Source of the DNA: UBA11475 sp902486425
Lineage (GTDB): Bacteria > Bacillota > Clostridia > Christensenellales > Borkfalkiaceae
Length of the DNA: 64,000 nt
NCBI GenBank assembly: GCA_902486425.1
Contig: CABTOK010000009.1
Coordinates: 186,001 to 250,000 of the forward strand
Reading direction: 5' to 3'
Shown: positions 36,131 to 44,298 of the stretch, in pieces
How the letters are laid out: each line of letters starts with the position of its first letter
Position numbering within the stretch: position 1 is the first letter of the stretch
Position numbers and translations under genes: made by a program
Notes under the pieces: model-generated
The model's database searches: none
Told to the model about the DNA's origin: nothing
Seen by the model: the letters and a program-made list of their open reading frames with translations, nothing else

Positions 36131-36144
36131 TATAATGACTTAAT

Positions 36145-37371
36145 TTACTTAATTTTTGTTTTCGTATGTTTTTCGGATTTTTTATTCTTTTCGGGATGAG
36201 AATTTTTATATTCTTCGATTATTTCTTTATATTTTTCAAGGACTTCTTCCGAAACCGTCCGCCAGCTTCTGTAAACTGTTTTCGAAGCGTTTTCGCCGAC
36301 TTCTTTAAGATGCTTTTCGTCGGAGATTATCTCGTTTATTCTTTTAGCGTAAGCTTCGGAGGATTCTTCCGATAAAAATCCGTTAACGTCGTCGGTTATA
36401 TATTCCGCAGTGCATGAACCCTTTATTAAAAGGACGGGAAGTTTATGTGCCGCAGCTTCGATCGGAACAAGCGAACTCGTATCGAAGGTCGATGGGAACA
36501 GAAACAGATCCGCTCTTAAATAGTAGCCCTGAATAACTTTTCTGTCGGAGATCGATCCGGTGAAAATAAAGCGGTCTTCGAGGTCGTTTTCTTTAACGAC
36601 TTCTTTGAATTTATCGAGATCGAACCCTCCGCCTACGATAATCGTTTTAAAGTCCAGTCCCTGTTTTTTGAGTATCGAAAGAGACTTTGCCATCAGTTCG
36701 AGATTTTTATACATGGCGATGCGGCCTATGTAGATAAAAACGTTTTTCTGTCTGTAAAGGTTGTGCGTTTTATTCACGTTTTCGACAAGTTCTCCGGCAT
36801 TGTCGGGGTAGGATAGGTCTGTGCCGTTTCTTACGACGACAACTTTGCCTTTATATCCGTAATCCCTTAAAACCTGTACCGAAGAATCGCTTACCGTCCA
36901 TACGCTGTCCGCTTTTTTGTAGACTTGCATTATGTATTTTACCATAAGTCTGCATATAAACGGAATATGCACCGATCTCATAAAATCGTCGTAGTATTTT
37001 GTGTGAAGAGTCGCTACGACGGGTATTTTATGTTTTTTGCCTTGTCTTAAAGCAAGTCTGCCGATGGTGAAAGGAGAATGAACGTGAAGAATATCGAAAT
37101 TTTCGTTGTCCATTTTTTTGACTATTTCCGCGTCGAAAAGGGGAGTGGCGTAGCGGTAGCCTTCGGGAGCCCAGATCGAATTGGTGCGCATTACTTCAAA
37201 CGAAAATTCGTCTTTATATTTTCTCTTTTTCGGGAATTTTGGAACGACTACCTTGCAGTGAGCCAGTTCGTTCAGGTTTTCCGCATAATTTTTTACCACG
37301 TTCGTGGGACCGTCTATGCTCGGGTAAAAGGTATCGAGCATTTCTGCTATTTTAAGATTATCCTTTTCCAT
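36145..37371 (-). CDS. GT4 family glycosyltransferase (diacylglycerol glucosyltransferase-like)
   Basis: This 408-aa GT-B glycosyltransferase has an N-terminal acceptor domain starting IAEMLDTFYPSIDGPTNVV (about residues 8-26) and FDILHVHSPFTIGRLAL (about 92-108). The C-terminal domain contains IGRIAMYKNLELMAKSL (about 214-230) and the E-x7-E motif region LFLFPSTFDTSSLVPIEAAAHKLPVL (about 285-310). The N-terminus resembles enzymes that glucosylate diacylglycerol or phosphatidylinositol, making glycolipid anchors. A Lys-rich tail closes it. GAGG ribosome binding site. It lies 97 bases after the mutase-like gene on the same strand, suggesting a joint role in envelope glycolipids. Confidence 0.85.
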   Translation of the reverse strand: MEKDNLKIAEMLDTFYPSIDGPTNVVKNYAENLNELAHCKVVVPKFPKKRKYKDEFSFEVMRTNSIWAPEGYRYATPLFDAEIVKKMDNENFDILHVHSPFTIGRLALRQGKKHKIPVVATLHTKYYDDFMRSVHIPFICRLMVKYIMQVYKKADSVWTVSDSSVQVLRDYGYKGKVVVVRNGTDLSYPDNAGELVENVNKTHNLYRQKNVFIYIGRIAMYKNLELMAKSLSILKKQGLDFKTIIVGGGFDLDKFKEVVKENDLEDRFIFTGSISDRKVIQGYYLRADLFLFPSTFDTSSLVPIEAAAHKLPVLLIKGSCTAEYITDDVNGFLSEESSEAYAKRINEIISDEKHLKEVGENASKTVYRSWRTVSEEVLEKYKEIIEEYKNSHPEKNKKSEKHTKTKIK

Positions 37372-37468
37372 AATAACCTCTGTTTATTGTGTAGTGTTCC
37401 GGTACGGTTTCGACGTAACCGTGTGCTTTGAATATATGCCGTATGTATCGCCGGAAGCGTACCGCGGA

Positions 37469-38638
37469 TTATAAGTCTTTCACGAGTTCCGCAGCCATAG
37501 CGGCCGCCTTATCCATGTTTACGTATTTATACAGGGCAAGCCTTCCGGTAAGATAAAGATTGGGTATTTTATCAGCCCTTTCTTTGTATAAAAGATAATT
37601 GTCTTCGGCGGCTTTCACGGGAACGGGGTAGTAAGGCACGTCGTTATCTTCGCAAGGCTTCGGGTATTCTTTTATTATGACGGTAATATCTTTCGGAGCG
37701 GCTTTTTGCTCCATAGTGAATTTTTTGAATTCCGAAATTCTCGTATAGTCTTCGGACGTGTTGTAGTTTACTACGGGTGCCGGCTGATAAGAATCTGTTT
37801 TATAAGTTTCGTACTTAAAGTCGAGACTCCTGAAATCGAGCTTGCCGAGTTCGAAATTAAAAAGTTCGTCGAGTCGGCCGGTATAGATAACGGGGGAAGA
37901 ATAAAGCTTACCGTCGAGGTAAAGTTTGCCGTCCGAAACCTTTATATGGTTAAGCGCATCGGTTCCTGTTTTTACCATGATGTTTTTATGCGACAGCATG
38001 TTTTTTATCATCGCCGCGAAACCGCTCTTCGGCTGGAACTGATATTCGTCGGAAAAGTATCCGTCTTTATACGAAATCGAAACAGGAACTCTTGCCGTAA
38101 CGAATCCGCCCAATTCTTCGGGTTTGAATCCCCACTGCTTCAGGGTGTATTTATAAAAAACGTTGTCGTAAACGTATTTTGCAAGTTCTCTTACAGCGGG
38201 ATTTTTATGATCTTTAAGAGAAAGAACGGGAACTTTTTTCTCTGCTCCGACTTCGGATAACAAAACGTTTTCGATTTCGTCCGCTTTTGTTTTATTAAAA
38301 AGCTCGTGAAGAGAAGTAAGGTTAAAAGGTATCGGGACGAGTTTCCCGTTTATGTTGCCTTTTACTTTGTGGTTATACTGGAACCAATCGGTAAAGCGCG
38401 ATAAAAAGTCAAATACGCTTTTATCCGAAGTATGAAAAATATGCGGTCCGTACTTTTGTATAAGTATGCCGTTTTCGTCGACGTAGTCGTAAGCGTTTCC
38501 GCTTAAAGTATCCCTTTTTTCGTAAACGGTAACGTTGTAACCGTTTTCGGCAAGAATTCTCGCCGCAACGGAACCCGAAAGTCCTGCGCCGACGACTACG
38601 GCTGTTTTTTTGTTTTTTGATCTTTCTATATTCTGCAT
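37469..38638 (-). CDS. glf: UDP-galactopyranose mutase-like FAD enzyme
   Basis: This 389-aa flavoprotein has the FAD-binding AVVVGAGLSGSVAARILAENGYNVTVYEK (about residues 14-42) and the UGM-specific GPHIFHTSDKSVFDFLSRF segment (about 64-82), plus FQPKSGFAAMI and YKTDSYQPAPVVNYN regions near the active-site Arg/Tyr area. It converts UDP-galactopyranose and UDP-galactofuranose, providing galactofuranose for surface polymers. The C-terminus LTGRLALYKYVNMDKAAAMA is typical. GGGAA ribosome binding site. It heads a two-gene unit with the GT4 gene and has its own promoter. Confidence 0.88.
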   Translation of the reverse strand: MQNIERSKNKKTAVVVGAGLSGSVAARILAENGYNVTVYEKRDTLSGNAYDYVDENGILIQKYGPHIFHTSDKSVFDFLSRFTDWFQYNHKVKGNINGKLVPIPFNLTSLHELFNKTKADEIENVLLSEVGAEKKVPVLSLKDHKNPAVRELAKYVYDNVFYKYTLKQWGFKPEELGGFVTARVPVSISYKDGYFSDEYQFQPKSGFAAMIKNMLSHKNIMVKTGTDALNHIKVSDGKLYLDGKLYSSPVIYTGRLDELFNFELGKLDFRSLDFKYETYKTDSYQPAPVVNYNTSEDYTRISEFKKFTMEQKAAPKDITVIIKEYPKPCEDNDVPYYPVPVKAAEDNYLLYKERADKIPNLYLTGRLALYKYVNMDKAAAMAAELVKDL

Positions 38639-38677
38639 ATCATTTTCCCGTAAAAGGTTGTAAAAGTTTGTTTTTTA

Positions 38678-38706
38678 ATCTTAAACCAAAAAATAAAAAA
38701 AGTCAA
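38678..38706 (-). promoter_or_regulatory. Sigma-A promoter of glf
   Basis: Minus strand: TTGACT (38706-38701), 17 bp, TAAGAT (38683-38678). Confidence 0.65.
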
Positions 38707-38954
38707 ACTCAAGTTCGTCAATTAAAAAATAAAGGTAAACGAGTAAATATCGCATTATAAAAATAATCCGGTGTTCTGCGATATTCCAAGCGGTTGCGTT
38801 ATTATAAAAAAGGTATCAGCGATAATCTGATTTTTAAAGTTCGTGTTCCGGAATCCGGATAAAAATGCTTCTGCGTCCTACACGTCCTACATGTGATAAA
38901 AACATAAGCGATATTTTCTTAAAGCATAACCGGTCATAATATATCGGCTAAGCC
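38707..38954. other. Intergenic region without a gene
   Basis: AT-rich divergent spacer. It contains a short direct repeat CGTCCTACA near 38875-38890 and an imperfect CCGGAATCCGG palindrome near 38850. Neither matches a site I know. Confidence 0.4.
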
Positions 38955-38983
38955 TTGACACAATTGAAAAAAAGTGGTAAAAT
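38955..38983 (+). promoter_or_regulatory. Sigma-A promoter for the 39062 gene
   Basis: TTGACA (38955-38960), 17 bp, TAAAAT (38978-38983). Confidence 0.8.
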
Positions 38984-39061
38984 ATACTAAAAGTCGCAAC
39001 GAATGCGTTTTATTTACGCTATTCCGGGGCAAAACAGAAATAAAAGGAGGTAAAAAGAGTA

Positions 39062-39508
39062 ATGAGATGTTTCAGCAATGCCGAGAAAGAGTCGATGGTT
39101 TCGGTTCTTAAACCGATTTGCTATATAGCCGTTATTGCTTTTTATTTTACCTTATTCTGTTCGAGAGCGTTTAAAACCGGTCTTTCGGATTTTATAAATT
39201 TTCTCGACGTGACCGGGCTTGTTCCTTTTTCATCCGGTAAAAAAGATCTTAATCTGAACAAAATATCGGCGGTTAATGCCGAAATTTTCGTTTTTCTTTC
39301 TCTCTCGCTTGCATTGTCTTTGATTCTATATTTTATAGTTGAAATGTTTGCGGGAAAAGAATTCAGACTTTTTACCGGCAAAACTTTTGCTTATATGGAC
39401 GGAAGCGAAGATTCTTCTTTGCGCCTTTCCCGTGCGGGATTTTCTTTTTCCGCGAATGTACCCGTTTTATCCGGCGGATATACCGGTATAATAAAATCGA
39501 ATAATTAG
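39062..39508 (+). CDS. Small two-helix membrane protein (unknown)
   Basis: This 148-aa protein has two transmembrane segments (about residues 17-35 and 77-97), a loop of about 40 residues and a C-terminal soluble tail of mixed character. I recognise no family. AGGAGG lies 12 bases before the ATG, slightly far but strong. It has a consensus promoter and its own terminator, so it is monocistronic. It could belong with the following transport operon, but the terminator argues against cotranscription. Confidence 0.6.
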   Translation: MRCFSNAEKESMVSVLKPICYIAVIAFYFTLFCSRAFKTGLSDFINFLDVTGLVPFSSGKKDLNLNKISAVNAEIFVFLSLSLALSLILYFIVEMFAGKEFRLFTGKTFAYMDGSEDSSLRLSRAGFSFSANVPVLSGGYTGIIKSNN

Positions 39509-39603
39509 GCTTTCAGCCGTTTGGCGTATTATGTTTTTTCGGCATAAGACCGTTTATAGTGGGTATTATGCATATAAAAAATAATAAAAATACGTCAAAA
39601 ATC

Positions 39604-39639
39604 GGTTTCCGACAATACATTTATTCGGAGACCTTTTTT
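39604..39639 (+). terminator. Rho-independent terminator
   Basis: GGTTTCCGA (39604-39612) pairs with TCGGAGACC (39625-39633, one T-G), followed by TTTTTT. Confidence 0.8.
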
Positions 39640-39728
39640 ATTTTAAATTTATGTTACAAACGATATTAAAATGATAACAAAACGACGGTCTTGATTTCTT
39701 GACCTAGGGATCGTTTTTGGAGAAAACA

Positions 39729-41999
39729 ATGTTTTTATATCTTACGGCGGCGCTGAGTGCGGGACTTACGTTTTCGGGCGCGCTGCTCATAAAAAAGAAG
39801 CGTGGCGATAAATCGAAGCTCGCGAGAAATATTTTTACGGGACTTATAGCGATAGTGTTCTTCGCATGGTTTATAATGACGGGCGAACCGCTTCTCGAAA
39901 AGGTTATAAAGTTAAAAGTATATAATCCTTATGAAAGTTCCGTTATGTGCTTTTTCGTTGCGATAAGCGTTTGGCTGTTCTTTCTGGCTCACGTTTCGGT
40001 GCTCGTTTCGGGGTTATTCGAATTCAAGCTTCCCGAAAACTTATTGAAAACCGCCGGACTCGTCGGAACGGTTTTGTCGTTCGTCCTTATAAAATACACG
40101 GCGTACAACTTTACCAAAACTTACGATTTCGAATACAAGGGCGCGTTATACGCGATAAACGTAGGCATGGTTCTGGGGTATACGGCGTTTCTGATATTCA
40201 AAGACGGATACAAAATGAATAAAGAAGAGCTTAAATCTCTTTTGATATTCCTTCCGCTCGCGATATTGTGGTCGATGCCGCCTTATATAATAAAGAATCT
40301 TTTCGGACTGATAAACGTTCCGAACAAAGACTTCGGCGCGGCTCACAGATTCTTTTTGTACTTTACGTTTTTATCGCTCGTATGGATATACTGCGTTCTT
40401 AAAGACAAAAAGGGCGAATACTCGCGCATGGTTCTTTTATGGATAAGTATCGCCGCCCTCATATCGTATACGCGTAACTACTATATAACGATATTCATAA
40501 CGCCGACGAAATGGCCGTTGCACCTTTGCAACACGGCGATGTTCTTAACGCCGATATGTCTTTTGTTCAGAACGAAAAAATTATATTACTTTACGCTGTT
40601 CATTAACGTAATAGGCGCGCTTTTTGCGATGCTGATGCCGAACTACAACGATATAGCGGCCACTACGCCGCATGTGATTGTCTTCTGGATAAACCACGTT
40701 CAGGCGTTTATAATGCCGCTGCTTCTCGTTCTCTTAGACGTGTACGAAAGACCTAAGTTAAAGCACTTCTTATATTCGATGATACCGTTTGCGGTATATT
40801 TTATAGGGGTGCTGTTCATAAACGCCTGGTTCACCAATTATGACGCAGACGTAGACTTCTTTTTCCTGAACAGCGACTTTATAGTAGACAAGCTCGGTAA
40901 ATGGGCGGAAGATACGAGAAACCTCGTCGTGTCGTTCAATATAAAAGATCTGACCTTTACGTTCTACCCGGTATATCAGGCTTTGTTCTATCTGGTGTAT
41001 GTTGCCTTCGGGCTCGGAATGTGGTTCGTGTACGTGGGTATGTTCTCGGCGCAGGATTTTTATACGGACGTAAGGTTAAAAAACAGAAAGATAAAGCAGG
41101 ATGAACTTATTCTTGCTTCAAAATACGGTAAAAAGGACGTAAACGATTGTATGAATACTGAATCTGTAGGAAAACTTAAAGTAAGCGGGTTTTCTAAAAA
41201 ATACGGTAAAAACGCGATATTCGCGGTGGAAGATCTTAACTTCGAAGTAAACAGCGGCGAAATACTCGGCTTTTTGGGACCGAACGGCGCGGGCAAATCT
41301 ACCACGATAAAATGTATAGTAGGTATTCAGCCGCCGACGAAGGGCGAAATCGAAATAAACGGTTACGATATAGTCCGTCAGCCGGTTATGGCTAAAAAAC
41401 AGCTCGGCTTCGTACCGGACCATTACGCTCTGTACGAAAATCTTACAGGAAGAGAATACCTTAACTATATCGCAGACCTTTACGAAGTAAGTAAAGAAGA
41501 CCGCGACGCAAAAATGGCGGAACTTCTGAAAACGCTTAATATGGAAAAGGCGATAGACAACCAGATGCACACATACTCTCACGGGATGAAGCAGAAGATG
41601 ACCATAATGGCTTCGATAATTCATAATCCCAAGCTCTGGATACTCGACGAACCTCTTACCGGTCTCGATCCGATCTCTATATTCCAGGTAAAGGAATGTA
41701 TGAAGGATCACGCCGCAAAAGGCAATATAGTATTCTTTTCGAGCCATATTATAGATATAATCGAAAAGATCTGTACGAGAATAATAATCATAAACAATCA
41801 TCACGTTGCGGCCAACATAACGCTTAAGGAACTTGCCGAAAACGGAATAGGTCTCGAAGAATTCTACTTAAAGACCATCGGACAGGAAATCGTCGGGGAC
41901 GAAGTAAAAGCGGTATCTTCGGACAAAATATCGGACGGCGGTAAAACGGCAGACGAAGAAGCCGATGTAAAAACGGAAAAGGACGGCGAAGACAAGTAA
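39729..41999 (+). CDS. YwaF/TMEM164-like membrane domain fused to an ABC ATPase
   Basis: This 756-aa protein has an unusual architecture. Residues about 1-450 are an integral membrane region of roughly 11-13 helices, in which WPLHLCNTAMFLTPICLLF and IVFWINHVQAFIMPLLLVLLDV resemble the YwaF/TMEM164 family (HLC and H-in-membrane motifs). Residues about 480-720 are an ABC ATPase: Walker A GPNGAGKST, signature SHGMKQKM (a variant of LSGGQ), Walker B LWILDEPLTGLDP and H-loop SSHII. An acidic tail follows. I choose the ATG at 39729 because GGAG lies 6 bases upstream; a TTG at 39717 is an alternative. The stop overlaps the next ATG (TAATG), so ATPase and permease are coupled. Confidence 0.8.
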   Translation: MFLYLTAALSAGLTFSGALLIKKKRGDKSKLARNIFTGLIAIVFFAWFIMTGEPLLEKVIKLKVYNPYESSVMCFFVAISVWLFFLAHVSVLVSGLFEFKLPENLLKTAGLVGTVLSFVLIKYTAYNFTKTYDFEYKGALYAINVGMVLGYTAFLIFKDGYKMNKEELKSLLIFLPLAILWSMPPYIIKNLFGLINVPNKDFGAAHRFFLYFTFLSLVWIYCVLKDKKGEYSRMVLLWISIAALISYTRNYYITIFITPTKWPLHLCNTAMFLTPICLLFRTKKLYYFTLFINVIGALFAMLMPNYNDIAATTPHVIVFWINHVQAFIMPLLLVLLDVYERPKLKHFLYSMIPFAVYFIGVLFINAWFTNYDADVDFFFLNSDFIVDKLGKWAEDTRNLVVSFNIKDLTFTFYPVYQALFYLVYVAFGLGMWFVYVGMFSAQDFYTDVRLKNRKIKQDELILASKYGKKDVNDCMNTESVGKLKVSGFSKKYGKNAIFAVEDLNFEVNSGEILGFLGPNGAGKSTTIKCIVGIQPPTKGEIEINGYDIVRQPVMAKKQLGFVPDHYALYENLTGREYLNYIADLYEVSKEDRDAKMAELLKTLNMEKAIDNQMHTYSHGMKQKMTIMASIIHNPKLWILDEPLTGLDPISIFQVKECMKDHAAKGNIVFFSSHIIDIIEKICTRIIIINNHHVAANITLKELAENGIGLEEFYLKTIGQEIVGDEVKAVSSDKISDGGKTADEEADVKTEKDGEDK

Positions 42000-43741
42000 T
42001 GAAAAACTTCTTCCGCCGGGCAGGCTCCGGCATAACGAACTTCTTCCGGAAAATCGGGAGAGGAATAAGCGGCTTTTTTAAGGGAATAAACGCGGACAAA
42101 CTCGCCGTTCTCGTAAAAATGCAGCTTAAAGAAAAATGGAACCTTACGGTTTTGAAAAATAAGAAGAAGCTTTTTATAAAAACTCTTCTTCTTATTACCC
42201 AAATCGTTGCGGTTGCCGGCGTTGCTTACGCAATGTTTTACTTCTGTAAGCTCATAAACCTGTTCTCCGCGCTGAATCACGTACCGCTCGGGGTAATGGC
42301 TCTTATCTTTGCGGTGATGACGCTGTTTAACTTAGTGTCTTCGCTCGTAGATCTTACGAAGTCGCTCTACTTTTCGCGCGACAATCTTGTTCTCGTTACC
42401 AATCCGGTAAACGCGGACATGCTGTTTTTGTCGAAGCTTTTAGTATATTACTTCGACTCGGTTAAAAAGAACTTTACCTTTACCGTACCCGTGTTTTTAG
42501 CGTACGGTATGTCGTCGGGGCTTAATCCGGTATTCTATTTATGGCTTCCGGTAATGATGCTCTTTTATTCGGCGGTGCTCGTTCTTTTATGCGGAATTTT
42601 ATCTATACCGTGTTCGTACGTAATAGCTTTTTTGAACAGATACAAACTCGTTAAAACGATACTTTATCTCGCTCTTATAGGCGTTGTCGCGTATCTTGCG
42701 ATACTCGTTATAGGTCTTATACCTTCCGACATAAACCTTATAAAAAGCTGGGTTAAGGTTTCAAAGGTATTAAGGGGAGTCATAGACAACTTTACAAAGC
42801 ATTTCGGACTGTTTTATATCTTTACCGTTTTCCTTTGCGGAAAGAACGACGGTATATTCAAGCAGTTTTTCACGACTTACTCGTGGGCGGTGTTTCTTAT
42901 AATGCTTGGCGTGATAATAGTATTCTTTATCGTGAATATGCTCGTTTCTCGCCCTGTATATCTCAAAATGATAGCGAAGGGCTTCGAGTTCTCGGCGGGT
43001 AACGGCAAAAAAGGCAAAAATAAAGAAGCTTCGCAGAATTTGTCATCGATGAAGTACGAAACCAAAAAACTTTTGAGAATACCCGAAGTCGTATCATCGT
43101 CGGTGCTTTCCTTAGTAGTCGCGCCGATAACGATATTCGCGCTGAACACGATATACGCTGCGATAAAGACGAGAGAACTCGGCGATATAATGATCGTAGG
43201 ATTCAATCTTCTTATTATATGTCTGTTCGTTTTGTCGAACAATATAAACGTAGGATCGATATATTCGAGAGACGGCGAAGCCTGGTATATAGGAAGAATC
43301 ATTCCGATAAGACCTTTCGGCGTAATGCTGTCGAGACTCTTTTATAACGCCGCCGTAACGTTCGCTCTCACCGCGGTTACCGTAGGCATATACGCCTGGT
43401 GCGCAAAGATAACCGCTCTCGACGCGGTTCTCACCGGACTTGCGATTTATCTTCTCGCTCTTGCTCACATGGTGTGGAGCGCGCAGGTGGATTTTTCATT
43501 CCCTCAGAACGACGCTTTCAGAAGAGAAGGTTCTTCGGTAAAAAATAAAAACGAAACGACTTCTATGATGTATTCGTTTATATTGTCGGTGGCGTTTGCG
43601 TTCTTCGCATTCCTGTTGTTCTTAAAATCTTCGGGTTATATTTATCTGAAACTCGTGATTTTAGCCGCCGGAATATTCGTATGGAGACTTCTGACGTTCC
43701 GTTCGGTAGTCAACGCTCTGTACAGGGAGGTACGCTCGTGA
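41999..43741 (+). CDS. ABC exporter permease-like membrane protein
   Basis: This 580-aa membrane protein has an N-terminal cytoplasmic segment rich in Arg/Lys/Phe, then about 12-14 predicted transmembrane helices. SRDNLVLVTNPVNADMLFLSKLLVYYF (about residues 122-148) resembles the coupling segment of the large putative ABC-exporter permeases of Bacillota. It overlaps the ABC-ATPase fusion gene by TAATG and the next gene by GTGA, which strongly suggests one complex. Substrate unknown. Confidence 0.75.
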   Translation: MKNFFRRAGSGITNFFRKIGRGISGFFKGINADKLAVLVKMQLKEKWNLTVLKNKKKLFIKTLLLITQIVAVAGVAYAMFYFCKLINLFSALNHVPLGVMALIFAVMTLFNLVSSLVDLTKSLYFSRDNLVLVTNPVNADMLFLSKLLVYYFDSVKKNFTFTVPVFLAYGMSSGLNPVFYLWLPVMMLFYSAVLVLLCGILSIPCSYVIAFLNRYKLVKTILYLALIGVVAYLAILVIGLIPSDINLIKSWVKVSKVLRGVIDNFTKHFGLFYIFTVFLCGKNDGIFKQFFTTYSWAVFLIMLGVIIVFFIVNMLVSRPVYLKMIAKGFEFSAGNGKKGKNKEASQNLSSMKYETKKLLRIPEVVSSSVLSLVVAPITIFALNTIYAAIKTRELGDIMIVGFNLLIICLFVLSNNINVGSIYSRDGEAWYIGRIIPIRPFGVMLSRLFYNAAVTFALTAVTVGIYAWCAKITALDAVLTGLAIYLLALAHMVWSAQVDFSFPQNDAFRREGSSVKNKNETTSMMYSFILSVAFAFFAFLLFLKSSGYIYLKLVILAAGIFVWRLLTFRSVVNALYREVRS

Positions 43742-44220
43742 AGAAACCCGTTTTATTCGTAATAGCGATAGTATTCGCTCTGTCGGTAGTCGTGATCAAC
43801 TTTTTCGGACTCGCTATTCGTAACGACCAGTTCAAGAACTACGTTCAGAAGGTAGAAATCGAAAGCGAACTTATCGAAAAGTTTCCTGACGGTCAGGGCG
43901 GCGAAAAAAAGTGGATAATATTCAAAATGAAGGAAGGCGAACTTACCGATACATTTATGCTCGATTATAAATGTTATCCTTTTAACGCCGACGATACCAA
44001 CGTAAGATATACGGTTGTGGACGCGAACAGCGGCAAGGTCTGCAAGCCGGACACCGACGAAGACGGACATTACACCGTAAACAATACCGTAATAATCAAC
44101 GCTAACGGCGAAGTCGTTATATTCAAAAACGCCATAGGTCACACTTACAGAATAACCGTGACGACCGTAGACGGATCGAACGTATCGGACAACGTCAATC
44201 TGTTTGTTCAGAAACCGTAA
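43738..44220 (+). CDS. Membrane-anchored extracytoplasmic protein with Ig-like fold (unknown)
   Basis: This 160-aa protein has an N-terminal signal anchor (VLFVIAIVFALSVVVINFFG, about residues 5-24) followed by an extracytoplasmic beta-rich domain containing YRITVTTVDGSNVSDNVNLFVQ, which resembles a bacterial Ig-like strand pattern. The GTG start at 43738 has GGGAGG 8 bases upstream and overlaps the preceding stop by GTGA; a longer frame from 43681 would overlap the permease gene by 61 bases and is unlikely. It is third in the YwaF-ABC operon and may be an accessory or assembly factor. Confidence 0.7.
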   Translation: MKKPVLFVIAIVFALSVVVINFFGLAIRNDQFKNYVQKVEIESELIEKFPDGQGGEKKWIIFKMKEGELTDTFMLDYKCYPFNADDTNVRYTVVDANSGKVCKPDTDEDGHYTVNNTVIINANGEVVIFKNAIGHTYRITVTTVDGSNVSDNVNLFVQKP

Positions 44221-44298
44221 AAAAAATCGGAAGCCCCGCAATAAATCCGCAGGACGATCCGTTAATATAAAAAAATAAAAAAGTTAAAGGAGAAAAAC

